A DNA stretch of 64,000 nucleotides from Methylicorpusculum oleiharenae (GTDB taxonomy: Bacteria; Pseudomonadota; Gammaproteobacteria; Methylococcales; Methylomonadaceae), in assembly GCF_009828925.2 (NCBI RefSeq), contig NZ_WUTY02000001.1, positions 1,208,492 through 1,272,491 of the forward strand, written 5' to 3'. The notes below the pieces were generated by a model, which made no database searches, was not told where the DNA came from, and saw only the letters and a program-made list of their open reading frames with translations. Position 1 is the stretch's first letter; every line of letters begins with the position of its first letter. Shown here one piece after another: positions 1 through 8,585 of this stretch. The position numbers and the translations under genes are program-made.

Positions 1-1
1 C

Positions 2-262
2 TGTCGCAATGGCTGGTGGCGTTATTCAAGACATCCCAATTATTTTTTCGAATGGCTGCACTGGTTTGCGTATCCCTTAATGGGTTGGGGCAGTGAGTAT
101 CAGTATTGGTTATGGTTGGCGCCGGTGGTGATGTTCTGCTTTTTGTATTTCCTCACCGGTATTCCGTTTACAGAGCAGCAAGCTTTACGAAGCCGGGGCG
201 AGGATTACAGGCTCTATCAACAAACCACTCCCATGTTTTTCCCTTGGTGGCCCAAGGCTTAG
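2..262 (+). CDS. DUF1295 family membrane protein, C-terminal part (cut by window edge)
   Basis: The reading frame is open from base 2 to the stop at 260-262, so only the last ~86 residues of the gene are visible. They contain the SRHPNYFFEW motif, typical of the C-terminal part of DUF1295/steroid 5-alpha-reductase-like integral membrane proteins, then a hydrophobic segment (WLWLAPVVMFCFLYFLTGIPF) and the family-typical ending with LRSRGEDYRLYQQTT and FFPWWPK. The family is related to isoprenylcysteine methyltransferases and NAD(P)H-dependent steroid reductases; no substrate can be inferred. In many genomes it is next to a cyclopropane-fatty-acid-synthase-like gene, as here. The true start lies left of the window. 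Confidence 0.85.
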   Translation, partial: CRNGWWRYSRHPNYFFEWLHWFAYPLMGWGSEYQYWLWLAPVVMFCFLYFLTGIPFTEQQALRSRGEDYRLYQQTTPMFFPWWPKA

Positions 263-418
263 CTGTTAGCGCCGGGTAGGTTGGGTTAGTTGGCAGGCCT
301 AATCCAGCAATCAAAGCACTCAACTGCCGAAAACCCATCTGTTGGGTTTACGGCTATCGCTTAATCCAATCTACGCTGAGTAGTTGCAACGTTTCTTACA
401 AAAACCAAGAGGTTCACG

Positions 419-1450
419 ATGAGCTTGATCGCACTGGCAGAAGCCGGAAAAGTCCCCGATACCCTCATTAGATGGGGTATTAGACGTTTATTAAAACAGC
501 GTTTGCACGAAGAATTCGCCGACGATGTCGAACGCCAAAGTCAGCGTTACCGTGACTTATTGGCAGAACTCAGGCTAAGCCCGATTGCGATAGAAACCGA
601 GGCAGCCAATCAACAGCATTACGAAGTACCGGCCGCTTTTTATCGGTACGCTTTAGGTAAGCATCTAAAATATTCATCCTGCTATTGGGATCATGAGACT
701 GATAACCTGGATGAAGCCGAGGCAAAGATGCTGACCATCAGCTGCGAACGGGCTGAACTGACAGACGGTCAGAATGTGCTTGAATTAGGCTGCGGCTGGG
801 GATCTTTGACGCTATGGATGGCCGCGCATTACCCCGGCAGTCGTATAACCTCCGTATCAAATTCCAACAGCCAGCGTGAATATATCAATGAACAGGCCCG
901 TCAACGCGGTTTGAACAATATCGAAGTCATAACCTGCGATGTTAATCAACTGTCGCTGGATCGAACCTTCGACCGTATCGTTTCGGTAGAAATGTTCGAG
1001 CATATGCGTAATTACGACAGCCTTTTAAATAAGGTTGCGTCCTGGTTAAGGCCCGGCGGCAAGCTGTTCGTACACATTTTTTGCCACCGCTATCTGGCCT
1101 ATCCGTTTGAAACAGAAGGCGATGACAACTGGATGGGACGGTATTTTTTTACCGGCGGAATGATGCCCGCCCGCGATACGCTGCTGCATTTTCAAACACA
1201 GTTATCTATCGAATGTCAGTGGGATGTCTCGGGGCGGCATTATCAGCAAACTTCTGAAGCCTGGCTTAATAATGTGGATACCCACAAAGAGGCTATTTTA
1301 CAGTTGTTTGGTGAAACTTACGGAAAGACGGAAGCCGCGTTATGGGTGCAGCGCTGGCGACTGTTTTTTATGGCTTGTGCCGAGTTGTTTGGATATCGCG
1401 GCGGTAATGAGTGGCTGGTGGCTCATTACCGGTTTGCCAAAACAGGATAA
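419..1450 (+). CDS. Cyclopropane-fatty-acyl-phospholipid synthase-like SAM methyltransferase
   Basis: The 343-residue protein carries the SAM-binding motif I VLELGCGWGSLTLWMA (about residues 120-135), a downstream acidic motif ITCDVNQL and the CFA/mycolic-acid-cyclase-type sequence IVSVEMFEHMRNY. Members transfer a methylene or methyl group from SAM to membrane lipids or other substrates. The protein lacks the long N-terminal domain of classical Cfa, so it belongs to the short CFA-like methyltransferases often encoded beside DUF1295 proteins (gene to the left). An AAGAGG Shine-Dalgarno precedes the ATG. Its stop is 2 bases before the histidine kinase start, suggesting co-transcription. Whether it makes cyclopropane fatty acids cannot be told from sequence. 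Confidence 0.85.
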   Translation: MSLIALAEAGKVPDTLIRWGIRRLLKQRLHEEFADDVERQSQRYRDLLAELRLSPIAIETEAANQQHYEVPAAFYRYALGKHLKYSSCYWDHETDNLDEAEAKMLTISCERAELTDGQNVLELGCGWGSLTLWMAAHYPGSRITSVSNSNSQREYINEQARQRGLNNIEVITCDVNQLSLDRTFDRIVSVEMFEHMRNYDSLLNKVASWLRPGGKLFVHIFCHRYLAYPFETEGDDNWMGRYFFTGGMMPARDTLLHFQTQLSIECQWDVSGRHYQQTSEAWLNNVDTHKEAILQLFGETYGKTEAALWVQRWRLFFMACAELFGYRGGNEWLVAHYRFAKTG

Positions 1451-1452
1451 TC

Positions 1453-2754
1453 ATGCCAAAACAAGGTCTGCACTATAAACTGATCAAAGCGTTTTTGTGG
1501 CAAATTTTACTGATCAGTGGCGCGACGCTACTCGGTGTTTTTGCTGCAGCCAAAATCGTTGAAGATGTTTTGGTCAGGGAGGCCTTGCAAGGCGAAGCCA
1601 CGCATTTCTGGTCGTTATACCAGACCCATGCGGATTTCCCCCGTCCCAATACGGCCAACATGAAAGGTTATTTGGCCAAAGGGGTGGACGACACAGAGGT
1701 GCCGCCTGCGCTGCGCCATCTGACGCCAGGCTTTGGCCGGGCGAATGTGGAAGGCCGTCATCCGATTGTTTATGTAGAAAATCAAGGCAAAGATCGGCTA
1801 TATCTGGCTTTTGAAGAGCAGCAGGTTGCCGCGCTGTCATTTTATTTTGGTACCGTGCCGCTCAGTCTGGTTTTGGTGCTGATTTATCTGTTCGCCTGGC
1901 TTGCTTATCAGCAATCCAAAAAAGCCATTTCACCGGTTATCAAACTGGCAGAAGTGGTTGAACGGTTTGATTTTAGAAAACAAGGATTGGCTGAGCTGGA
2001 TCTGAACGAATTGCGCGACTCAGGCGACAGTGATGTCGCAAAACTGATCGATGCACTGGATCATTTCACCGAACGGCTGGAATTGTTTATCGAGCGTGAG
2101 CAAAATTTTACCCGTGATGCCAGTCACGAATTGCGCACCCCGATGGCCGTCATCAAAAGCTCCCTGGCTTTGCTGCAACGACATACCGATTATCAGCCCA
2201 GCGAGCGCAATGCCCTGGCGGTGATTGAAAACACGCTAAAAGACATGGAAGAACTCATCGAGACCTTGTTGCTGTTAGCGCGGGAGGAATCTTCGCCGCT
2301 GCCGGAAGAAGATGTCTTGATCAACGATTTATTGGCGACATTGGCCGAACAAGTTAACCGCGTTGCCGGTTCGGATCATCTACGCCTGGAAATTGAACAA
2401 AACTGTCTGTTGTCCACCGTCGCTTCGGAAAAAGTGCTGCACATTCTGTTCACCAATCTGCTGCGAAATGCGTTCAGCTATACGCGAGAAGGCACGATCA
2501 GCATTATCATCGACGAAAACCGCGTCACCGTCTCCGATACCGGAATCGGAATGGAACAAGGCCAGCTGCAACAAGTCTTCGAACCTTTCTACCGGGCCCA
2601 AAACGACAACCGGGGACACGGCTTGGGCTTGACGATAGTCAACCGGCTCTGCAACCGCTTTGGCTGGCAATTAAAAATCAGCAGCAAACCCGGCGAAGGC
2701 ACACGCGTGTCGGTCTATTTTCCCAAAGCCAAACGGGTGGGCGGAAGGCGTTAG
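1453..2754 (+). CDS. Membrane sensor histidine kinase
   Basis: The 433-residue protein has a TM helix near residues 12-35, a ~95-residue periplasmic region, a second TM near 130-155, then HisKA and HATPase_c domains. The phospho-accepting His is in DASHELRTP (His225). The N box (LLRNAFSYT), G1 (DTGIGM) and G2 (GHGLGLTIV) boxes are intact, so it should be catalytically competent. I chose the ATG at 1453, which gives a normal inner-membrane N-terminus 2 bases after the methyltransferase stop; an upstream in-frame ATG at 1411 would overlap that gene. No response regulator is adjacent. The orphan OmpR-type regulator at 37383-38096 is a possible partner, but that is speculation. Confidence 0.9.
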   Translation: MPKQGLHYKLIKAFLWQILLISGATLLGVFAAAKIVEDVLVREALQGEATHFWSLYQTHADFPRPNTANMKGYLAKGVDDTEVPPALRHLTPGFGRANVEGRHPIVYVENQGKDRLYLAFEEQQVAALSFYFGTVPLSLVLVLIYLFAWLAYQQSKKAISPVIKLAEVVERFDFRKQGLAELDLNELRDSGDSDVAKLIDALDHFTERLELFIEREQNFTRDASHELRTPMAVIKSSLALLQRHTDYQPSERNALAVIENTLKDMEELIETLLLLAREESSPLPEEDVLINDLLATLAEQVNRVAGSDHLRLEIEQNCLLSTVASEKVLHILFTNLLRNAFSYTREGTISIIIDENRVTVSDTGIGMEQGQLQQVFEPFYRAQNDNRGHGLGLTIVNRLCNRFGWQLKISSKPGEGTRVSVYFPKAKRVGGRR

Positions 2755-2874
2755 TTAATTCGGCAGGATGTGGTTCGTTCCTCACCAACCTACCGAGTTG
2801 CCGTTCATGACTGACCTAATGATGTGGTCAAAGGGAATGACCTAAATTTACTAGGGTTGGCCGGTATTTGTTCT

Positions 2875-3831
2875 CTACAGCCCTTCTCCCCAGCGGTACT
2901 GGAAAGCGATTCCGACGATGTCGAAGTAACTGCCGGTTTGAGAGTAAACGCCGGTATTCCCATGTAGTTTGACGGAGAATTGCTTGCTGAGAGGGAAAGC
3001 AAGGGTTCCGCCGACACGCCAATTTTCCTGACGGTTATTGCCCTCTATTTGATCTTTAGTGGTTTCTCCACCGGTATAGTAATTGGTGTCGAAAGCGCCC
3101 CAAATGCCGCGTCCGAAGCTATAGATCAGGTGCCCTTGAAGCGAATAAATAGGATCTTGTTCCAGGACATGTCCCTGGAAAGGCTCATCGTTGTCGGTGA
3201 AGAAGAAGGCTCCGGCTGCGAGCTCGGCGGTCAATGGCCCCCAAGCCTTGGAAATGCCCAGTTCGGGCTTGATAAACCAGCGATTGGTGCCGATGTTGAC
3301 AAGTTTTGTAGGGTCGTATTGCCCACCAGGCGCTGCTACCGCAAGACTGAGGCCGACAATGGTATCCTGTTGATAGCTGGCGAATTCTTTCATTGACAGA
3401 GCGGGGGCACCATAAATATTGACGTATAAACGCACCAGCGGATCGGCAAATCCGCCGATTTCTCTCGTTCTTGTTTCTCCTAATACGTCCGCTTCACCCG
3501 ATATCCAGGCATGGGGAATGATGATGTCAATCTTTCCTGACTGCCCCCAAAAATCCAGCGAACGGACATAGGCAAGGACAGCGCTGTGAGTTTCTAACTT
3601 GCCGTTGGTGATGGGTACCGACGGCGCGAAAGTGACATTGCCACTGGTGTAAGCGTACCCTGCCACCAGAAAATTAAGACCAACGGGAATATTGGAGTAG
3701 GATCGGGGTTCAATGTCCGTCGCGCTTACTGAAAACGGCAGGATTCCAATTAGCGTAGGCACGGCCAGTCTGAAGAAACCAGACAGGATGAATGAGGCGC
3801 CTCTAACATAATGACTCATAGCTTTAACCAA
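2875..3831 (-). CDS. Outer-membrane transporter, MetA-pathway-of-phenol-degradation (SphA-like) family
   Basis: The 318-residue protein has an N-terminal signal-like segment (hydrophobic, ending near SVSATDIEPR) and then alternating short beta-strand-like stretches ending in an aromatic-rich C-terminus (IVGIAFQYRWGEGL), as expected of an outer-membrane beta barrel. Features such as YSNIPVGLNFLVAGYAYTSG, DIIIPHAWISG and FADPLVRLYVNIYGAPALS resemble the PF13557 family (putative MetA pathway of phenol degradation), whose members are thought to be channels for hydrophobic substrates. The substrate is unknown. The start is uncertain within about six codons because a second Met (MSHYV) follows the first. 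The gene converges on the histidine kinase and has no operon partner. Confidence 0.75.
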   Translation of the reverse strand: MVKAMSHYVRGASFILSGFFRLAVPTLIGILPFSVSATDIEPRSYSNIPVGLNFLVAGYAYTSGNVTFAPSVPITNGKLETHSAVLAYVRSLDFWGQSGKIDIIIPHAWISGEADVLGETRTREIGGFADPLVRLYVNIYGAPALSMKEFASYQQDTIVGLSLAVAAPGGQYDPTKLVNIGTNRWFIKPELGISKAWGPLTAELAAGAFFFTDNDEPFQGHVLEQDPIYSLQGHLIYSFGRGIWGAFDTNYYTGGETTKDQIEGNNRQENWRVGGTLAFPLSKQFSVKLHGNTGVYSQTGSYFDIVGIAFQYRWGEGL

Positions 3832-3951
3832 CCAGTGAATGTCCTGCTTTGCTCAGCAAAAACGGTTTTTTCTACCACCCGTCATAAATCAATTGACTGA
3901 CTACCAGGCCGGCCATCCAGATCAATTGGGAGGGTTTATGTGAATCCTCAG

Positions 3952-4956
3952 TCAATCAAGCGGCGGGTAATTTGCGCGTATTCGCGTTGAAAAATCATCC
4001 GCATCACCGGCTGCCTTGGCCAGAGGATTGATATGGGCACGCTGCTGTAATTCGGCGAAAGGAAGCGTTTGATCCAGCCGTTTCGATTCGTAAAGATATT
4101 CCGGCAAATAACCGCTGAGTAAAATCTTCCACGAAAAGGACAGATGTTCGGCATTGACCCATGTTCTCACCCAAATGGCAACGGTGCAATTGTCCAGCAA
4201 GGTATTGTAAAACGCCGGTTTTTCGTACAATTCGTTGATTTTTTCTATATAACTGAGAAATAGACGGCGGCCGTTTTCTTTGCCGCCAGTGGGCTTGAAA
4301 AGATAACCTTGCTCGGGAGGGTTGTTGCGGTAGTTTGTTCGAAGCCGAATGACATCGCGTTCATCGGCGACGATATAAATTAACTCGTATTGCCGGAAAA
4401 ACCCTTTGATGGTGGAATATTCTTCATTCATCTCTTTGCGGGTTTCGATGGAAACAGCCAAACGTCCCTGTTCGCCAAAGTTGAAACTGAGGATGGTATG
4501 CGCGATGGCCGGGCCCATCCAATAAAAAGCGAGGAGTTCGACCTCTTCGAGCTTGCTGACGTTATAGGTTTTGTCGTAATAGGCCGGGTCATAATCAAAT
4601 TCGCTTCGATAATCGAAGTTGCGGATATTATGCAGGGTGACCCGGTCTCCATCGACGGTTGCATAGGCCAGTTTTGCAACATCCTTTTGCCAGACTCGAT
4701 CATTGGAGGGCGAAATGCAAAGCCATCCTATCAGGACGATAATAAACAGCGTCAGATGCACCCTAAAATATCGAAAACGCTGGCAGAGCCCCAGGACATC
4801 CAGTAAGGCTAAAATGCCGGATAGACCAAAGAGGACTGCGAAGCCGGTTTGCCATGAACTTGTCATGGAATCGCCGTAATACAGGGCCAGCGCTCCCCAG
4901 GCAGTAGTTCCGGTCAGAACCAAACCCAAAAAAAGTTGTTTAAGTATTTTTTTCAT
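3952..4956 (-). CDS. DUF4105 (Lnb N-terminal periplasmic) membrane protein
   Basis: From the preferred ATG (MKKILKQLF) the protein is 334 residues. It begins with about three hydrophobic segments (LFLGLVLTGTTAWGALAL, FAVLFGLSGILALLDVL, LTLFIIVLIGWLCI), followed by a periplasmic domain with signatures of DUF4105: HNIRNFDYRSEFDYDPAYYD, FYWMGPAIAHTILSF and the conserved NTLLDNCTVAIW. DUF4105 is a predicted cysteine-protease-like fold; the conserved His (IAHT) and Cys (DNCT) visible here would be its key residues. The biological role is unknown. An upstream in-frame Met at 4998 is possible, but the MKK start gives a typical membrane-protein N-terminus. The gene is divergent from the SpoIIAA-like gene. 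Confidence 0.8.
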   Translation of the reverse strand: MKKILKQLFLGLVLTGTTAWGALALYYGDSMTSSWQTGFAVLFGLSGILALLDVLGLCQRFRYFRVHLTLFIIVLIGWLCISPSNDRVWQKDVAKLAYATVDGDRVTLHNIRNFDYRSEFDYDPAYYDKTYNVSKLEEVELLAFYWMGPAIAHTILSFNFGEQGRLAVSIETRKEMNEEYSTIKGFFRQYELIYIVADERDVIRLRTNYRNNPPEQGYLFKPTGGKENGRRLFLSYIEKINELYEKPAFYNTLLDNCTVAIWVRTWVNAEHLSFSWKILLSGYLPEYLYESKRLDQTLPFAELQQRAHINPLAKAAGDADDFSTRIRANYPPLD

Positions 4957-5115
4957 AATTCTACATAAGGCTAAACTATCGACCATGATAGCCAACATAA
5001 CTAATATATCATCGCATACCGTTCAAATTTAGGAATCAACGGACCGGCACGATTTAATGTTATTAATGTTATGGGCTTGCTGCCAAATTCAATCAACTGA
5101 CATGAGACAAAACCT

Positions 5116-5478
5116 ATGACTGCCGAAATCATAAATCACACTGACAACATTATCACGGTCAAAATAACGGGTAAGTTGAGCTATCCGCAGCTGATCGCCA
5201 TCCAGAATTCCGCCATCAGTATTATCCGGCAGCAAGGCAATATCCGTATGTTGATTATTGCTGAAAACTTTAAAGGCTGGGAAAAGGAGGGTGATTGGGG
5301 CGATTTAACGTTTCAGACAGAAAACGATGCTTACATTGAGAAAATGGCGATAGTGGGTGAAAAGCTATGGGAGGAAATGGCCTTGATGTTCAGTGCCAAG
5401 GGGTTTAGGCAATTTCCCATAGAGTATTTTCAACCGGACGATTTACTGAAAGCCCAACAATGGCTTAAAGAAGATTGA
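5116..5478 (+). CDS. SpoIIAA-like (STAS/SEC14-fold) small protein
   Basis: This 120-residue soluble protein has the pattern of the SpoIIAA-like family PF11964: an initial beta hairpin (IITVKITGKLSYPQLIAIQ), an alternating beta/alpha middle (IRMLIIAENFKGW) and a conserved C-terminal part (YIEKMAIVGEKLWEEMALMFSAKGFRQFPIEYFQPDDLLKAQQWL). Family members are single-domain STAS relatives found in many bacteria and have no assigned reaction. The gene stands alone and is divergent from the DUF4105 gene. No signal peptide or membrane segment is seen. Confidence 0.75.
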   Translation: MTAEIINHTDNIITVKITGKLSYPQLIAIQNSAISIIRQQGNIRMLIIAENFKGWEKEGDWGDLTFQTENDAYIEKMAIVGEKLWEEMALMFSAKGFRQFPIEYFQPDDLLKAQQWLKED

Positions 5479-5500
5479 GCCGGCTTAAGAACAATAAAGT

Positions 5501-5665
5501 GTAACTATTCACAGCGAAGCACAACAGTCCCTCTCCAGCCGGAGAGGGCAGGGTGAGGGGAAATTGGAAATAAGGAAATAGGCTTCAATTTATCCCCCCT
5601 CATCCTAATCTTCTCCCGAGGGAGAAGAAAGAGTCCGTCGTGCTGAATAGTTTCCAAATAGTTAC
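5501..5665. repeat. MITE-like palindromic intergenic repeat, ~165 bp
   Basis: The element begins with GTAACTATTC (5501) and ends with AATAGTTAC (5665), a 9-bp terminal inverted repeat. Inside, CCCTCTCCAGCCGGAGAGGG and a later TCTCCCGAGGGAGA form nested palindromes, and GGTGAGGGG pairs with CCCCTCAT. The whole could fold into one long hairpin. No protein is encoded. A partial relative of the left end, GTAACTATTCAGCGAGG, is at 36108. It fills most of the gap between the SpoIIAA-like gene and the antiporter. Confidence 0.6.
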
Positions 5666-5743
5666 GCAATCAGCAGTTTTGCACGCCTCAGTTTAAACGC
5701 TCGGTAATCACTCACCCATCGGGGCCGCCCGGAGATTCATGAT

Positions 5744-6994
5744 ATGAAGTTTTTTGCTTTTTATTTGTTGACGGTGTTTTTCTATAGCCTGGTTTCCCGG
5801 CGTCTGGAACGCACACTTTTCACCGCGCCAATACTATTTACGCTGGCCGGCATGTGTCTGTTTATCGGCTTTCCGGTTCAATATGCTCAACTGGAACTGA
5901 GCAGGGACGGTTTATTGCTGATTGCTGAAATAGGTTTGGTATTGACGCTGTTTACCGATGCGGCACATCTCAATTTAAAGAGTTTGAGGTTCAAAACAAA
6001 CCGCGATCTGCCTGTTCGTTTGCTGACCACAGGCATGTTGTTGACCATCGTCCTGGGTTCCGCCGTCGCAATGCTCGTTTTCGGACGGTTCACATGGCTG
6101 GAAGCCGGTATACTCGCCGCCATTTTAGCGCCAACCGATGCCGGTTTGGGCGTGGTCATTGTCAATAGCCCATTAGTTCCGGTACGCATCCGAGAAGCGC
6201 TGAATATCGAAGCTGGACTCAATGATGGTCTTTCCGTTCCCTTTTTAATGTGTTTTACGGCCTTGGCGTTGTACAGTCATGAAGGCGTCACCACAGTATT
6301 GACTCGGTTTCTGATCGAACAGATCGGTTACGGCTCTTTGATTGGGAGTGGCATCGGCCTTGCGGGAGGCTTCCTGCTCGGGCTGGCTTGCCGTAAGCAA
6401 TGGATGGCTAAACCCATGCAGCAACTGGGGCTGGTGGCTTTACCTTTATTATGTGTGTTGGCCTCCGAAGCTACTGAGGCCAGTATGTTTATTGCGGCTT
6501 ATGTTGCCGGTTTCGCCGTTCAGGCCGGGTTCTCGGAAGCGGGCAGACACAGTGTTGAATTTACAGAAACCTGGGGACAATTATTCGACTTTTTTGTGTT
6601 CTTTTTGTTCGGCTTGCTTTTCGCCCGGTCCGGGCAGGACTTCGCTGCGGTGCATATGATCTACGGCTTGTTGAGCCTGACCGTTGTCCGTATGTTGCCT
6701 GTGGCCCTGGCTTTGATAGGTAGCGGTTTAAGCCGGTCCACGGTGTTGTTCATGGGCTGGTTCGGGCCGCGGGGACTGGCTTCTATTGTTTTGGGACTGG
6801 TTTATCTTGAGCAGCATGCCAATTTACCCGGCGATTCTGATATTCGACTTTCAGTCATGATGACGGTGTTACTGAGTATCTTTTTGCACGGCTTTAGCGT
6901 GCTGCCGGGAATTCGCCGTTATACCTTAAAAATAGCCTCGCTGAATTCCGGTGCTCCGGAACTTCAGCAAAACGAGCCTGAAAATCCTGCTTAA
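5744..6994 (+). CDS. CPA1-type cation:proton antiporter
   Basis: The 416-residue protein has about a dozen hydrophobic segments and motifs of monovalent cation:proton antiporter-1 (NhaP/KefB-like) proteins: LVLTLFTDAAHLNLKSLR early, ILAAILAPTDAGLGVVIV with the TD of TM5, and IEAGLNDGLSVPF with the ND of TM6. The paired acidic residues (APTDA, GLNDG) are those that carry ions in characterised relatives. It should exchange Na+ or K+ for H+ at the inner membrane; ion specificity cannot be read. GGAG lies 9 bases before the ATG, supporting this start. The DUF4136 lipoprotein gene starts 25 bases after its stop. Confidence 0.88.
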   Translation: MKFFAFYLLTVFFYSLVSRRLERTLFTAPILFTLAGMCLFIGFPVQYAQLELSRDGLLLIAEIGLVLTLFTDAAHLNLKSLRFKTNRDLPVRLLTTGMLLTIVLGSAVAMLVFGRFTWLEAGILAAILAPTDAGLGVVIVNSPLVPVRIREALNIEAGLNDGLSVPFLMCFTALALYSHEGVTTVLTRFLIEQIGYGSLIGSGIGLAGGFLLGLACRKQWMAKPMQQLGLVALPLLCVLASEATEASMFIAAYVAGFAVQAGFSEAGRHSVEFTETWGQLFDFFVFFLFGLLFARSGQDFAAVHMIYGLLSLTVVRMLPVALALIGSGLSRSTVLFMGWFGPRGLASIVLGLVYLEQHANLPGDSDIRLSVMMTVLLSIFLHGFSVLPGIRRYTLKIASLNSGAPELQQNEPENPA

Positions 6995-7019
6995 TTTACC
7001 CACAACAAGGGCACTTACC

Positions 7020-7574
7020 ATGTCTACATTATTACAACTATGCCTGCTTGCTGCTTTGGGCCTCTCTCTGTCAGCCTGCTCCAGCGTAACTGTCACGACC
7101 GATTACGATCATTCGACGTCTTTTGATCACTACCGAACCTATACCCTGGCGCCTTCAACCGATCAAGTCGGGTTATCACCTTCAAGTGAAGCTGCACTGC
7201 GTGATACCTTGCAGACCCAGCTTGCAGCCCGCAGCATATCCGAAGTTAACGAGAAAGCTGATCTGCATGTGGTCCGGCACATTTCGACCCAGGAAAAGCT
7301 GGTGGTTCATCAAGCCACCGATTTGAGTTATACGAGCCTGCCTTATCGTTACGGCCGTTACGGCATGTGGTCCGGAGCCCCGCCCATGTATACCGATGTA
7401 TCCCAATACACGGTAGGGACTCTGATTCTTGATTTTGTGGATGCCAAATCTCAAAAACTGGTCTTCCGCGGCATTGCCACGGGCACGGTCAGCGACCCGG
7501 AAACCAATGCCGAACGCATCCGTGAAGCCGTAGAAAAAATAGTCCAAAACTATCCCGGTGGTATCAAACAATAA
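7020..7574 (+). CDS. DUF4136 domain lipoprotein
   Basis: Translation from the ATG at 7020 gives a lipoprotein signal peptide with lipobox LSAC (Cys20). The mature protein matches the DUF4136 pattern: an initial strand VTVTTDYDHSTSFDHYRTYTL, LRDTLQTQLAARSI, DLHVVRHISTQEK, then TLILDFVDAKSQKLVFRGIATGTV and a C-terminal IREAVEKIVQNYP. The family is widespread in Gram-negative envelopes; its function is not known. It follows the antiporter closely and may share its transcript. An upstream in-frame Met (6951) overlaps the antiporter and would spoil the signal peptide, so I rejected it. Confidence 0.85.
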   Translation: MSTLLQLCLLAALGLSLSACSSVTVTTDYDHSTSFDHYRTYTLAPSTDQVGLSPSSEAALRDTLQTQLAARSISEVNEKADLHVVRHISTQEKLVVHQATDLSYTSLPYRYGRYGMWSGAPPMYTDVSQYTVGTLILDFVDAKSQKLVFRGIATGTVSDPETNAERIREAVEKIVQNYPGGIKQ

Positions 7575-7705
7575 GTAAAGGACTCCTGAGTAACAGGCTG
7601 TTTCCGCTAAACCCATAAGCCCGTCATGCCCGTCCGAGTGCAATATTTTGTTTTAGCAAACTCCGGATGATGTGAATGCGTTGTTATGAACGGTTTGGTG
7701 GATTT

Positions 7706-7779
7706 GATGGGCTTCGTGTTACTCAGCCCATCCTACGCGACACATTTAGTAGGATGGGCTGAACAAAGTGAAGCCCATC
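7706..7779. repeat. REP/BIME pair upstream of RAYT
   Basis: There are two inverted copies of one palindromic unit. Copy one is at 7706-7736 (GATGGGCTT, spacer, AGCCCATCCTAC on the top strand). Copy two is at 7749-7779 (GTAGGATGGGCT, spacer, AGCCCATC). Read from opposite strands they are nearly identical. The arrangement is a classic bacterial interspersed mosaic element, just upstream of a REP-associated transposase. Further copies are downstream of that gene. Confidence 0.85.
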
Positions 7780-7810
7780 AACATAAACAACACTTTTCCA
7801 AGGAACAATC

Positions 7811-8341
7811 ATGACCGACTATCGCCGCCTGTGTATTCCCGGTGCTTCGTGGTTTTTTACCGTGAATCTGGAAATGCGGCAGGGTAATCGTTTGCTGGTG
7901 GAACATATCGATGTATTGAGCACCGCGTTTGCTTATGCCAAACAACGCCACCCGTTGCGGCTGGATGCGGTAGCGATAATGCCGGAACATCTGCATTGCA
8001 TCTGGACGTTGCCAAAAGATGATGCGGATTTTTCCACGCGCTGGAATTTGATCAAGGGTTATTTTTCCCGCCATTTGCCAGGCGGTGAAAAGGTTTCCAA
8101 AAGCCGCGCGAGCAAACGCGAACGCGGTATTTGGCAGCGGCGATTTTGGGAGCATTGCCTGCGCGATCAGGACGATTTTAACCGGCATGTCGATTATAAT
8201 CATTGGAACCCGGTCAAGCACGGCTGGGTTCAGAGGGCTCAGGATTGGCCGTATTCCAGTTTTCATCGTTACGTGCAAGCGGGGGTTTATCCGCTGGATT
8301 GGTTGGCGGATGGCGTTGAGGAGATTAAGGGTGATGATTGA
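7811..8341 (+). CDS. REP-associated tyrosine transposase (RAYT, Y1_Tnp/IS200-like)
   Basis: The 176-residue protein shows the single-domain HUH/Y1 transposase pattern: N-terminal YRRLCIPGASWFFTVNLE, the HUH motif as HLHCIWTLP (EHLHCIW), WQRRFWEHCLRDQDDFNRHVDYNHWNPVKHGWV with the catalytic Tyr expected in the VDYNHWNPVKHG helix, and a C-terminal DWPYSSFHRYV. These are hallmarks of RAYT proteins, which mobilise REP sequences by single-strand cleavage. It is an intact, full-length member flanked on both sides by REP-like palindromes with GTAGGATGGGCT, its probable substrates. No terminal repeats of a classical insertion sequence are seen; RAYTs are usually domesticated single-copy genes. Confidence 0.92.
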   Translation: MTDYRRLCIPGASWFFTVNLEMRQGNRLLVEHIDVLSTAFAYAKQRHPLRLDAVAIMPEHLHCIWTLPKDDADFSTRWNLIKGYFSRHLPGGEKVSKSRASKRERGIWQRRFWEHCLRDQDDFNRHVDYNHWNPVKHGWVQRAQDWPYSSFHRYVQAGVYPLDWLADGVEEIKGDD

Positions 8342-8368
8342 ATAACTACGGAGCTGCTGCCCAACACC

Positions 8369-8460
8369 GATGGGCTTTGCTCAGCCCATCCTACGGCATT
8401 GATGGTTTTCGGATGATGACGAAAAATCAGATCGTAGGATGGGCTGAATGAAATGAAAGG
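8369..8460. repeat. REP/BIME copies downstream of RAYT
   Basis: One palindromic unit (GATGGGCTTTGCTCAGCCCATCCTAC, 8369-8394, with a short loop) is followed by an inverted half copy, GTAGGATGGGCTGAA at 8434-8448, whose distal arm is decayed. It is the same family as the pair upstream of the RAYT gene. Confidence 0.8.
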
Positions 8461-8474
8461 AAGAATAAACAGAT

Positions 8475-8585
8475 AACAGGTTTTCGACTGACCTGGACGG
8501 TAAGGAAATCAGTTTATCCCTTGCTAAACAAAACGATGTGATTAACCTCAATGAAGATTTGCTGCAAACAGTCAACATCAATTGA
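8475..8585 (+). pseudogene. Possible 3' remnant of a lost gene
   Basis: A short open stretch ending TGA at 8583-8585 reads as protein-like sequence (LDGKEISLSLAKQNDVINLNEDLLQTVNIN at its end) but has no start codon or Shine-Dalgarno and directly abuts REP sequence. It may be the C-terminal scrap of a gene broken by rearrangement beside the RAYT locus. I do not recognise a family, and chance coding appearance is possible. Confidence 0.2.

Noticed and set aside
2980..3396. 138-residue forward ORF inside the outer-membrane channel gene
   Set aside because: It is the antisense of a well-supported coding gene, with no own features.
7706..7779. CRISPR repeats
   Set aside because: Units are inverted pairs around a transposase, not regularly spaced direct repeats, and no cas gene is present.
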